Assembly: GCA_020746995.1 (NCBI GenBank)
Contig: JAGPXD010000002.1
Coordinates: 2,356,001-2,420,000 of the forward strand
DNA: 64,000 nt
Source: Plectosphaerella cucumerina
Taxonomy: Eukaryota > Ascomycota > Sordariomycetes > Glomerellales > Plectosphaerellaceae
Direction: 5' to 3'
In this document: one piece after another, positions 33,484 to 44,131 of the stretch
How positions within the stretch are numbered: position 1 is the stretch's first letter
Layout of the letters: each line of letters starts with the position of its first letter
Program-made: the position numbers and the translations under genes
The notes under the pieces: model-generated
What the model was told of the DNA's origin: nothing
Database searches by the model: none
The model's input: only the letters and a program-made list of their open reading frames with translations

Positions 33484-34948
33484 ATGGGCCTCCACAACCC
33501 CCTCCCGTCGTCCATGGCGTGTGAGTTTCTCTTGCTCCCTCCCGTCGGCTGTGCCGATCGCGACCACGCAGAGCTCCTCCCAGACTGACATACGATCCCT
33601 CCGCAGCGGAATGCAAGAAGTGCGGCAAGATCCTGACCTCCTTCATCGACCCGAGACAAGCCTTTGGCCCCGACAAGATCATCCCTCCCTCTATTCTCGC
33701 CAACGCAAAGGTACGCCCAGCCCGTACAGCCTTGGCATCCTGGCGTCGCAAGCCTCCTGTCTCCTCCTGGCGCCGAGACCTGCGATCACCCGACCGCCAG
33801 AGACCGCTGCGCATGCTAACACTTCTTATGACAGGGCCTCGCGATCCTCACCGTCTTCAAGGCCGGCTTCCTCGGCTCCGGCCGCTTCGGCAGTGGCCTC
33901 GTTGTCGCCCGCCTCCCCGACGGCGGTTGGTCCGCTCCGAGCGCCATCGCGACGGTAGGCGGCGGCTTTGGTGGCCAGATCGGCTTTGAGCTCACCGACT
34001 TCGTCTTCATCCTCAATGACGTCTCCGCCGTCAAGACCTTCGCCCAGGCCGGCTCCCTGACCCTCGGAGGCAACGTCTCCATCGCCGCCGGCCCCGTCGG
34101 CCGCAACGCCGAAGCCGCAGGTGCCGCCTCGCTCAAGAGCGTCTCCGGCATCTTCGCCTACTCCAAGACCAAGGGCCTCTTCGCCGGCGTCTCCCTCGAG
34201 GGCTCCGGCATCATCGAGCGTCGCGACGCCAACGAGAAGCTCTACGGCACCCGCTACAGCGCCCAGCAGATCCTCTCCGGCAGCGTCCCGCCGCCGACCC
34301 AGGCTCAGGCCCTGATGGCCATCCTCAACTCCCGCGTCTTCGCCGGCATGGGCCGCTCGCCCTCCGTCGCCGGCGACTCCATGTACAACGACGTTCCCGT
34401 CTACGACAACAGCCACGACGACGTTGTCTGGAACGGCCGCCGCGGCGACGCCATGGGCGAGAACCAGCGCCAGTCCTCGTTCGGCAACGACCACTTTGCC
34501 CCTCCTAAGCGGTCCAGCACCTGGCAGGACGATACCTACGATCGCCCCGGCGGTGGCGGCGGCATCTCGCGATCCAACACCTTTGCCTCGCGGCGGGATG
34601 ACGAGGATGTCGACGATTTCTTCAAGAGGGACAACTTCGGCTCTCAAAAAACCGGCCCGGGACGGCCCTCGGCCCCCAAGCCGAACTTTGCGCCCAAGCC
34701 GTCGCAGCTCAAGTCGAACGAGGCCGTGGCTCTGTTCACCTTTGACGCTGATCAGCCCGGCGATCTCGGCTTCAAGAAGGGCGAGGTCATCACGGTACTG
34801 AAGAAGACCGAGAGCGCCAACGACTGGTGGTATGTCTCCGCTGGACCTATCTCGCAGAAGCACTCGATACTAACTTGTTTTCAGGACGGGCCAGCTCAAC
34901 GGCAAGACGGGCATCTTCCCGGCGAATTACGTCAAGATGAAGGAGTAG
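33484..34948 (+). CDS. YSC84: Ysc84/Lsb3-type SYLF- and SH3-domain protein
   Basis: Four exons, join(33484..33520, 33607..33710, 33835..34829, 34885..34948), give 399 residues. The SYLF (DUF500) domain fills about residues 1-225. It begins MGLHNPLPSSMASECKK and contains GFLGSGRFGSGLVVARL, the ELTDFVFILN string and ASLEGSG-like GVSLEGSGIIERR. A disordered Arg/Gly/Asp linker follows. A C-terminal SH3 domain (about 335-399) has ALFTFDADQPGDLGFKKGE, DWW and GIFPANYVKMKE. The last intron splits the codon of the second SH3 Trp. In yeast Ysc84 and Lsb3 bind PI(3,5)P2 and actin through SYLF and Las17 through SH3 at endocytic patches. All four exons are required to complete conserved motifs, so the model is well supported. 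Confidence 0.93.
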
Positions 34949-37022
34949 AGATATGGCTCAGGCCGTGAGATGCGTCCACTGGGTTTTGTTTCTTACTTCT
35001 GGACTGGAAAGACGAGACTGAAGCCATTCGACTCGGCGCCTTTTTGCTTGATACCTGGGATACCGCGGAGGGACACGCTACAACGACGATCAGAGGGAGC
35101 ATCCCCCACCGCCACAACCTCTACCCCTGAACGCGCTCCGGTCACAGTGGCGGTGGGGGATTCCCAGCAGACACATGGTTTCTATTCTCTCTTCTCCTAT
35201 TTTCCGGGGAAGCTCCATTTACCTCCTTTTCTTCCTCCCTTGTCATGATGTTCACGAATTTCAAACGGTTGGGCATGGCATCTGCGTTGGGCCCGTCTGG
35301 GGCTCAACATCGCGTCGCTGCACCTTGGCTTTCGGGCAGGAGTAGACTCTTTTCTTCGGCGGACTGGCTAGCGCATGTTCCGATCAATTGTTGGCAAATG
35401 CAGACTCGAGGTTTCATGTGACATTGCAATGGAAGATGTTCGTGCTTGTGCTTCGGGCAGGGCGGGAGAGTGCTACTTTTGGGGGCTTTCTGCGGCAGAG
35501 CCTGATGTCCGGCTTGGTTGATGGGGTGGGAGGCAAGCCTTACTTATACTTTCATTGTACTCGTCATCGGGCATATGCACCTCACCGCAGATTGCACAAT
35601 CCGGAGGCGGCATCAGAGCCTGGTCTTTCGCTCACCGCCATGGGCGGCCTCTACAGCCACCATATGCAGCACTTTCCCCGGACCAGGCTCTCGAGGAGCC
35701 AAAGTGACCCTGGATTTGGAAATGTCAAAACCGTCTCTCGGGAACTGAAACGTCTCGATCTGGAAAGATGGTGTGAAGGGGGATGAGCCGAGCCGACATT
35801 TTGGTGCGATTTTCCTGGTTGCCTCGCGACATAGTTGCCATTTCCGCGAGCGTCCCTCTGATTACTGCGCATCATGCTCTCCGGCGGTGAGATTCCACGG
35901 GTCACGGGGGAAGCGTTTTGCTTCGCTCTCTGCATGCCGAGACAGGGCAGACGTCATATTGCTGCACCCTCTTCAGCCACTCTTGGACATTATGAGAGGC
36001 AGCGCAGGAATCAGGCTTCGCTTAGAAATAAGACGACACCCTCAAGAAGCTCGTAATTTTAGGCAATGTCATTTCATCTGGTTGCCTCTCCGCTTCGGGC
36101 GGCAGCAGGGAGGCGAGATCCTGCCGCAGTCGCGTCGCCTCGCTGCCGTAGCCGAATCTACAGATCTATGTCAACCTCACATTGGACGGTAGTTGATGGA
36201 GATATCGCCTGAACTGAGAGATCTAAGGCTGTGAGGGCATTGTGTCCCTTTTGGCTAGAAAGCGGAGTCGTCGAAGCTGACCGTCGTGTCATGTCGCTGC
36301 CGTTCCTCTTTGGGAGGACTCTGGGCTGCGGCCGCACACTCTCTCAGGCGGTAGATTGGTAAGCGAGGGACGACAGAGAAGATGCGAGGCAATGGAGGCG
36401 TGTACAGTTGTGTAGAACACGAGGGCTATACCGGTGATCACAGCCCAAGTCATCAGCGCCGGCATTGGCAGGTTTCCCGGAGGTTTCGATACTTAGGAAA
36501 TGAGGAATTGCATCGAGCGGCAATGTTGGATTTCTGGCTATAGCTGTCTCTTCCTGAGACGGTGTGACAATCTCTGCTAAGTACCTAGATACGGGAAAGG
36601 GGCTGTGGTCGGTGAAATGGGGGTCCTGTACGTGTGCTCCTGCCTTCGGGTGTGGTGATATCGCAAAGGGATCAAGACAGAAGGGGAAAAAAATCAAACA
36701 CAACCCCGAACTTTTCGAGGCTTTCTCCTGAACACATGGCGAAAAAGTGCGTCTCTCAACATCTGAACTTCTTCCCATCGTCATCATGCGTCTCTGGGTG
36801 ACATGGCACCAACGACCGACTCCTCCAGTCGTTGTCGTCTGTTGTTCTGTGTTCCTCGCCAGAGACAAAGATCAGGAGTGGTTTCCACAGAAACCAGAAC
36901 GTAATTTCAGCATCCTGGCTGAGATGGATGATTCCCTCCACTCCACCTCCCAGGTGCTTGGGCAAGACGCGGCCGCACGGGTGTTCCCTAGCTCTTCCTA
37001 TGTCCCTCAACCGGGCAGTCTG
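34949..37022. other. Gene-poor interval, less GC-rich than the flanks
   Basis: 2.1 kb with only scattered open frames (longest about 174 codons, on the minus strand near 36.3-36.9 kb) that lack recognisable motifs. The left end is the YSC84 3' flank. No transposon ends, tRNA or tandem repeat were recognised. Confidence 0.35.
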
Positions 37023-38354
37023 TCAAACCGCCGGATCGCGCGCAGGTTTGCTGCACATGCTCTGGTATGGCGTGATGAGAATATGGCAGTCCATACGGGC
37101 CCCGAAGAAAGTCAGAGTTGCCCCCCTGTCCGGGTGGCAATAGTCCAGTTGGGAAAGAAGAGACCGCAAGGTTGGATCCGTGACACCCGCCTTTTTGAAG
37201 GGGGTGAAGTCACTGTTGGATGAGGGACCCGGGTCGGAGGGGCGAGCGGCGTTCTCGTTGATGAACTCGTAGTCCTCCTGAACTAACATGTTCTGATTGA
37301 TCCGAGTCATGGTTCCAGAGACGTTTCCCGAGAGTTCCTCGGGAGGGCTGCTGGCAGAACCCCCCCAGTAGTTTTCAAGGGCGTTGGCGGGCCTTGAATA
37401 GAAAGCTGGGTCGATCGCCGGAGCGGGCACAAAGCCAGCGGGTATCCCAGTGTGGGTATGGTCAGGCAGTATCGCTGGCGAGTATTGCCGATGATTCTGC
37501 AGCAGCGGTGTGTTATAGTTACCCGTCTGATCAGGCAGAGAGCCACCGCTCAACATAGTAGGTCGTTCGAGTGGCCGTTGTTTAGCACCCGGGGTTGCGG
37601 AAACGTATGAGGAAGAGCCCTCAAGCCCATGCCGATGGCGGCCTTGCCGCCTGGGGAGGGCGTGACGAGCGTCGCGTATAACTCTGAGGGCGCCAAATCC
37701 CACCAGAGACGTGTGGCAGAACCTGTTGAATTCCGGCTGATCCTGCAGAAGCTTGTAGAGAATATCACCGCCAATTGTAAGAGGAACATCTCCGTACTGC
37801 AACGATCGAGGTCAGCAGTGTGGTTCATGAGCACACTTGGACGATCAAACCCCTCGGACAAGTACAACTGAAGTTTGAATACTTCAGAAGAGGGGGGGGA
37901 GGGGGGACAAGGGGCCACTTGCCTCTTCCGGGAGTACTTGAAGGCTGATCAAATCGACAGGATCTCCGACATGCCTAGTTGGTGAAGCATGACTTGTGAT
38001 GCTGATTCCCAACACCACTCGACGGCACCTGATGTTGCTCTTGAATGCTGTAATCTTCTTGAGCGCCACCGACGGTAAGATTTTCAAACCCATGCGTCGA
38101 GCTCTCGCCATTCCGATGAAAGAGTCCCGGGAACTGCAGTCGATGTCTGCATTCGTCACGATTGTGGTCGAGGTCAGGTATTGGGTGATGTTAAGGGGTA
38201 TAAGTTCCCATCGAACACGCTGCTGTGCTCTGGGGGGCCTTTCAGGTCGTCGAGGGAGAGGCAGGGCGAAGGCATTGTCTGGCGGTCGGCGGGGCGGCTG
38301 GGCATGCGTAGGATGGGCAAGTCCCTTCCCCTTGGAGTTGGCCGCCCCCTCCAT
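37023..38354 (-). CDS. Hypothetical protein with a possible inactivated retropepsin-like fold; contains a GC-AG intron
   Basis: Two exons, complement(join(37023..37796, 37923..38354)), encode 401 residues. The 126-nt intron starts GCAAGT after GAG (a GC-AG intron), has a CTGAC branch site and ends TTGCAG. Splicing at these sites keeps frame and joins LQVLPEE to YGDVPLTIGGDIL. Residues about 55-165 resemble the retropepsin layout. VTNADIDCSS stands where DTGAD is expected, ARARRMGLKILP follows like the LAxxLGL helix, and PLTIGGDIL matches the ILGxDxL strand. The catalytic Asp and Gly would be Val and Asn, so no protease activity is expected. The C-terminal half is disordered, Pro/Ser/Asn-rich. 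An in-frame ATG at 38486 could extend the N-terminus. Coding status is moderately supported and the fold is inference. Confidence 0.5.
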
Positions 38355-39918
38355 AGATGTTGATATCGATGCGTATGTGAAGGATGAATCTTCTAGAGAA
38401 GATGAGAGGTAGACGACCCTCTCGGAGGGGTGTACCGTGAGGTGCGATGTGTCGACCCAGTGTGCGGTGGCATGGCCGGGCTGCAAGGGTGAAGTCGAGA
38501 TGTCGTGAAGTGGTCAGCTTTTCGTCAACGGCTCCGCCGCATGAGGCCCGCCGAAAGCCGCCTATTTGAAGATGGTGGGAGGGTTTGGAGCAGGTTAAGG
38601 TAGGTAAGGGATGGTTGGGGCTGCCCGTCCTTAGAATATAACAAATTGGCAACTTGATATGGCTGACATGACTGACGGAGGAGGAGTAGACCCAGTTGCA
38701 GTCGTCTCAACTTCTAGTGTTGAAGGAGCTGCCAGCACAGGGCACTTTCTTGTACAGAAGTCGGGCAGTGACTTACAATGCCATAGGGGCACCCCCAGCC
38801 CATGGTTTGCCTGCTTCATAAACTCTTGTGAGGCTCTGCAATGTGGGCCGCGGACCGTCTCCTGCATGTTCAGGTGCTTGTCACCGAGAACCCAGAGACT
38901 GGAGGACTGCCACCTGTCCCGAGTCTGGGCTCAGCAAGCCTTGTCATGGTGGACGGGGGCAAGGGTTCCAAGGGGCTGTGGCGGGAGGCAAGGCATGCAG
39001 TCTGGCATCTCAGTAGTCTCTGTTTCCAATGTCACAAAAACTGATGTTCTTGTAATTTTGAAAGCAGAGGAGAAGAAATAAGACGAAGAGAAGAGAGCGA
39101 GGGGACGGTGCTGCTGGAAAGAGGAGAGGGGGCTTCTATTTTGCCCCAGCCAGAGCTCACACACACAACAGGTGACCGCAGATTGAAGCGGTGTGAGTGA
39201 TATCATCATTGGACCTATTTTTACTTTCTTTTCCGAGCTAGACGCTGGAAGGAGAGATTTGATCTGAGTAGGTGCGACTTCAGTATTGGATGAAGGCATA
39301 TTGGTCTGGCCAAGTACTACTCACCTTGAGCAACGGTGAAGGGCTGCTCAGTTGATCAACGGGTTGGATATTACCTTCAATCCCGTGTGATTTCTTGCTC
39401 ACCGAAACAAAGTATCTCACCAGGTGTGGTGGATAGTGCTGCAGTCGGCTGAAAAGAGAACAGGCTGGGCCAGCCAAGACAACAGGAAGGGGGGTGGACT
39501 GCAGCAGACTATTGATGCAGCCGCTGCACCGCACCGTCACAGGAAAAATGGTAATTGAAATTGGAATTGGTGCTTCCGAAACTTCGACATAAGGGAACCC
39601 AAATAAATGAGGCGGAAGGAAAATGAGGCGGACGAAAAGGCTGCACCGCCTGCAGATTCTCATTCTGCCCCGAGTCCGGTCTCCGCCGACGCCGACGCCG
39701 GCGCGAAAGGGCTCCGGCTGTGACCTCTGACGAGGCTTTCAGTTCGAAGAAAATACCAGTCTCGACGCAGTGCATCTTGATACATCAGGCTGCAACTTCG
39801 CCAGCATCTTTTTAAGGAAATCGAGGTCCAACCTCTGTTCTCATGGCAACGGCGCTCATTGTAGCGAGGCGTGTGTAGGCGCTCATGAAATCCCAAGAAG
39901 CCCTCAGAATCCCCAAAC
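38355..39918. other. Gene-poor intergenic interval
   Basis: 1.6 kb between divergently oriented hypothetical genes. Open frames up to 140 codons occur on both strands without motifs. I see nothing I can call. Confidence 0.35.
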
Positions 39919-40756
39919 ATGCTTCGAGGCACTAGGTACTGGAAATGGTGAGCTCACAAGCAGCCTGTTGGATAGTTGCTAACGACATGGTTCGTGACCT
40001 GACAGCAGTCCGAAGTCACAATGGCCCCTCGCGCGGCACTCGAGAGGACGACAGCGACATCTTGCGTCAGGCACTCCTAGGCGCCCCTGGGATCACAAGT
40101 ACATCAAGGTCTTAGAACAGCGCCCAGATACCTGCCAAGCGGAGAAACACCCCAGCCTGGGTCCCGAGCCGATTCTGACAACTGCCCACGACGGAGATGC
40201 TGAGCCAATCACGGAGGAACGGCCGTTTCATCTGCAACTGCTGTCAATTACAACGAGTGATGGAGAGTGGGAGCAGTCTCCCTCGACACAAGAGATGGGG
40301 CACTGTGTTAGAAGCCGGACTCCGAGTGTAGTATCTTGCACATCCTCAGAACAAGACGGCTGCGATATTTGGGACTTCGATGCTGGTCCTCTCAGAACCG
40401 ACTCAATGGACACACAACCTCCGACGGCATGTGATATCGATGGGTGCCGAAACAGCAGAACGCCTCAGGCTCTCTCCGAAGAGGAGCGGAACGAGGAGTT
40501 TACCAACGCGGACCATTCATATCTGATCTGCGAAGACTCGGACTCGGAAGACGAATATACGCCATCTGAAAGCTCAGAAGACGAACTCGCATTCGCCACA
40601 GAGGAAGAGGCGGACTCGTGGCTCATGAAGCACTTTAGCTTAGAAGAGGTGCAAGACATCAAGGCCGCTTGGACGTGGTCCATAAGCCGTAGGAACTGGA
40701 TTCATCACGACAAAGAGACCAATACTATCATCGAATGGCCGAAAGACATTGCATAG
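39919..40756 (+). CDS. Hypothetical acidic protein, 258 residues, two exons
   Basis: I do not recognise this protein. The model is join(39919..39947, 40009..40756). A short first exon (MLRGTRYWK) ends at a GTGAGC donor. The 61-nt intron has a GCTAAC branch site and a GACAGCAG acceptor, and the second exon is open for 249 codons. The long 3' exon on its own has an internal ATG only at 40295, so splicing explains the 280 open bases before it. The N-terminal part is basic (SRGRQRHLASGTPRRPW). The middle is acidic (EDSDSEDEYTPSESSEDEL). The C-terminus looks folded (EEVQDIKAAWTWSISRRNW), ending IIEWPKDIA. There is no signal peptide or membrane span. The surrounding DNA is gene-poor and this may be a lineage-restricted gene. 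Confidence 0.45.
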
Positions 40757-41449
40757 CGCATTGGTCCGGCTTTTCAGCGTCAGCAACTCTCCCTCGGCAC
40801 AGTCTGTTTACTGGATCAACTGGCGGCAGAGGTTACACGGCGATTGCCCAGATTATTCATTCAACGTAGGTGGGCGGCATCAGTTCAGCTCTACTGTACT
40901 TCCATCATATAATGGCAATAAGACACTTGATGGTATGGAATGTGAGGTTGTTGTAGTGCTTCGTCTGTTCTGCACACACAGGTTAACGAAACCCCTTTCA
41001 ATCAACATCAATTGCAATACGGAGGCGACAAAGCATGAGGACTGACGTTTCCGTCTGGTTAGAAAGCCCGGAAAAGGTGCCCTCCCTCCCCCAATTACTC
41101 GGTCGTAGGTCATCTGGATCAACTGTCCATCTAGAATAACAAGTCGATCGCAGTCGAGCTAGACCAACTACTCGGTCACAGTCCATCTAGATTAATCGCT
41201 CGGTCGCAGACCATCTACGCCCCTGATTGACGCGGTTATCTGTAACTGGCTGTGTCGGACTCTTCCAATTCAGCAGTCTTAAGGCTGACGAGACAGCGGA
41301 TTCCAGGGGACCCAGCTTTTCCGGGCTCTCTACTATCCAGACATCCGGGCTTTACAGCCAGGCCCTTTCTGAACTGCAACATCTTGCTTCGAGAGCATCA
41401 CGAGGCATTTGAACAGAGAAATTCAAACGCACTTCATGTTCAGATCATA
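40757..41449. other. Intergenic between convergent genes, contains a tandem repeat
   Basis: 693 bases between the hypothetical gene and the carboxylesterase 3' end. Its only structure is the 28-bp tandem repeat listed separately. Confidence 0.45.
41094..41217. repeat. Degenerate 28-bp tandem repeat (minisatellite)
   Basis: Units start at 41125, 41153, 41181 and 41209, exactly 28 bases apart, with the pattern GTCCATCTAG followed by an A/T-rich centre and CTCGGTCGCA. The first three are full units; the last is cut after CCATCTAC. A shorter upstream copy (GGTCATCTGGATCAACT at 41108-41124, preceded by ACTCGGTCGTA) has lost 11 bases. The units differ from each other at several positions. Confidence 0.8.
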
Positions 41450-43414
41450 TCAAGCCCTATTCCCACCCCGGAATCTGGCGCTCACGTCTCTTCCCCCAAC
41501 ATCGACCAACCCCTGCCTCACGACGCCAGCTCCAGGTGGCGCATAACCCCCCGACAGCGTGGCAGCACTGGCAAACTCTCTCCAAAAATCACACTCCCGC
41601 CTCGGAATCTGTTCATCGTCAATCGTGCTGTAGAACCAGTTGCCAACATTCAGCACACCTCCCACCCTATCTCCCTTACCGGTCGAGTCCGGCCGACCCC
41701 AACGGATGGCCGGCGGCAAGTTCCACGTAGCCTTCCTCGCGTTCGGGTCCCCCGTGATAGCGTAGCTCGTCAGATAGCTCTGCAGCGCCCAGCTGATGCC
41801 CCCGTACAAGATGCCCACGGGAAGAAAGACGAGCGCCGCCAGCACTTGTGACCAGTCACCCGAGGAGAAGCGCGCGTTGTAGAAGACGGCGAAGAGGTCG
41901 CTGCCGTGCCAGCCGGGGCTGACCGAGTACTGCATGTTGTATACCCTGTCATCACCCATGGCCGCGTTGAGGTGGCGGATGTTGCATGTGAAAGAGCTGT
42001 CGCGGAGGAGAGCCTCCATGCGGACCGCCTGCGTCTTGAACTTTGAAGAGCTACCGGCCGCGACGGGTGGGTACATGTCGTTGGTGATGCGGGCAACAAG
42101 GCCATTGGATTGTGTGTCGTTGGGGAAGATGCCGTTGACGAAGGTGGAGAAGTGAACGTTGGTGGTGATGCCACCGCTGACGAAGAGGGTGGCTTCGTTG
42201 GCGCAGTGGGAGATGACGAGGCTCTCGGGCTTCCAGAAGTTGTTTGTCGAAAGTTCGAGAACAGGGGGTTGACGGATGAAATCGCCGTCAGGGGTCGGTC
42301 CAACGGCGAAGGACCCCAGAGGCAAGTGACCCCCTATCAGCTGGTCGTTCGCAGAGGCGAGGGCCTTGGGAGAAGCGGCGCGGAGACACTTCAGACCCTT
42401 GCCCGCACATCCAGCCAGACTCTCAAACCGCTTGAACGTGTCTTCGACGGTCCCGGCACGATCCCACATTGGCTGATATGCCGGAGAGAGTATGACGGCG
42501 CGGTGGAATAGGGGGTCCAGCTTGCCTCCCTTGGCAACCAGATGATGGATGATGCTTCCAGCGCCAGCGCTCTCACCTATCGCAGTGACCCGGCTCTTGT
42601 CTCCTCCAAACTTGCTGATGTTGTCCTGCACCCACTGCAGAGCAGCTCTCTGGTCCCAGAGCCCAGCGTTGGGCAGGCCGTCCCGCTCCATGGTGGTGCC
42701 AGCAAGAAAGCCGTAGGCTCCAAGCCGGTAGTTGAACGTCACAAAGACAAGGTCCCCATTTGCTTGTGTCAACAGGCCGGAGCCGTCGTAGAACGGAAGA
42801 TGAGGCTGATAGACGTCCTTGGAGCCCATTACATAACCGCCGCCGTAGATGAAGACAGCAACAGCTAGTCTGGATGAGGGGTTGCGGATCGCTTTCGATG
42901 GGACATAGATGTCGAGGTAGAGACAGTCTTCGGAAGCATCCCCGAAAGAGGGTATCGGAATGCCACCGAGGCTGTGTCCCAAGTCAGCATGACCCTCTCA
43001 GACGTGTGAAGTTCGACGTACAATTGGTTCACTGCCGCCCCAACAGGACTCTGGTTTCCCGGGCCGACAAAGTTTATGCCACGAACAATCGATTGCGGGC
43101 AGGACGGACCATACGCCCCTGTCTGGACACCAGACTTTTTGATCGGAGGCGCTGGCTTCGCCCATCTCAGGTCGCCTGTTGGCGGGGCTGCGTAGGGAAT
43201 ATTCTTGAAGACGTAGCTACAGAATGTGAGCTCTGCCCCTACGCTTGTCAGAGAACACATACACATCATTCGCCTTGTTGTATCTCGCAGCACGGAAGGA
43301 TCCTTGCGGGAGCTCAATCACCGGGAGCTCCGCCCGGTCTTCCAGCCTGCTCGGGCTGGCTAGCGCAAAGAGCGCCTGTAGGAAGAGAAGAACGAGAGTG
43401 ATGATGGCCGGCAT
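41450..43414 (-). CDS. Secreted type-B carboxylesterase/lipase
   Basis: Three exons, complement(join(41450..42971, 43022..43216, 43263..43414)), encode 622 residues. The introns are 50 and 46 nt with GTACGT and GTATGT donors. A signal peptide is evident (MPAIITLVLLFLQALFALAS). The alpha/beta-hydrolase core shows KNIPYAAPPTGDLRW and EDCLYLDIYVP (type-B signature 2). It also has an oxyanion-hole YGGG (about 158-161), the nucleophile Ser250 in AIGESAGAG, a likely acid Glu376 and His472 in PGWHGSDL. The size and order of motifs are those of fungal secreted esterases and lipases such as the Geotrichum/Candida lipase and cholinesterase families. The substrate is not predictable. Many fungi carry several paralogues. 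All three exons are needed to complete conserved motifs. Confidence 0.92.
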
Positions 43415-44131
43415 CGTGGTGGCAGAATGAACGATGAATCGGAAAGAGATGGGGAGGAAGTAGGAGTTGAAATAACGAATGTTTTCGACTCGCCAGTAAG
43501 TAAGACAAGTCGCCTGCTGTCTCAACACAGCTGCCACGAAGCAATGGATATATCCCTTGGTGTCCCCAGACAAGGTCCTCACCGTCGCATCGACCCGTCA
43601 CATCCAACCCCGCCCAAGACATGTGCCCAGATGCCCATGTTCAGGCACGCTTCGACGAATAGGCAACGTTCCCATGGGTTGTACCTCACACGCCGAAGCG
43701 AAGAAGGAATTGGAGCCTCCTTGCCCAAGGTTTCGTGCCCCGGCTGATCGGATCTCGTCAATCAGCACATCAGTCGACAGTGGACATCCCCAAGAGGCCT
43801 AGCCAGGCACAGGATATCGCATGGTGATATTGGTGACGCGAGCGTAACCCTCGGGCAAATCAGACCCGATGGATGGTGTGTCGTCGGGCCGAGCCAGTCA
43901 GGGGTAAAACAGGAGCTCCATCACAGCGCCAATGCGCCGGCCAATCAAGTCGAGAAAAGGGCCCATCGCACGACTGCATCCCCTTTCGCGCCCGTCGTCT
44001 GGCCTGTCATCCCCGCCAACAGCATCACCCTGCGAGAGTCCCGTGATCGTGGTAGACCATGCCTTTGTATTAGCGAGATGCTCAGCGAATTCCAGCCAAG
44101 CATACTTCCAAGCGCTCGTTAGCAAACCCCA
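43415..44131. other. Intergenic: esterase promoter and ABD1 3' flank
   Basis: About 717 bases; no coding region or repeat recognised. Confidence 0.4.

Noticed and set aside
36344..36868. 174-codon minus-strand frame
   Set aside because: No motif, irregular codon use, and competing frames on the other strand.
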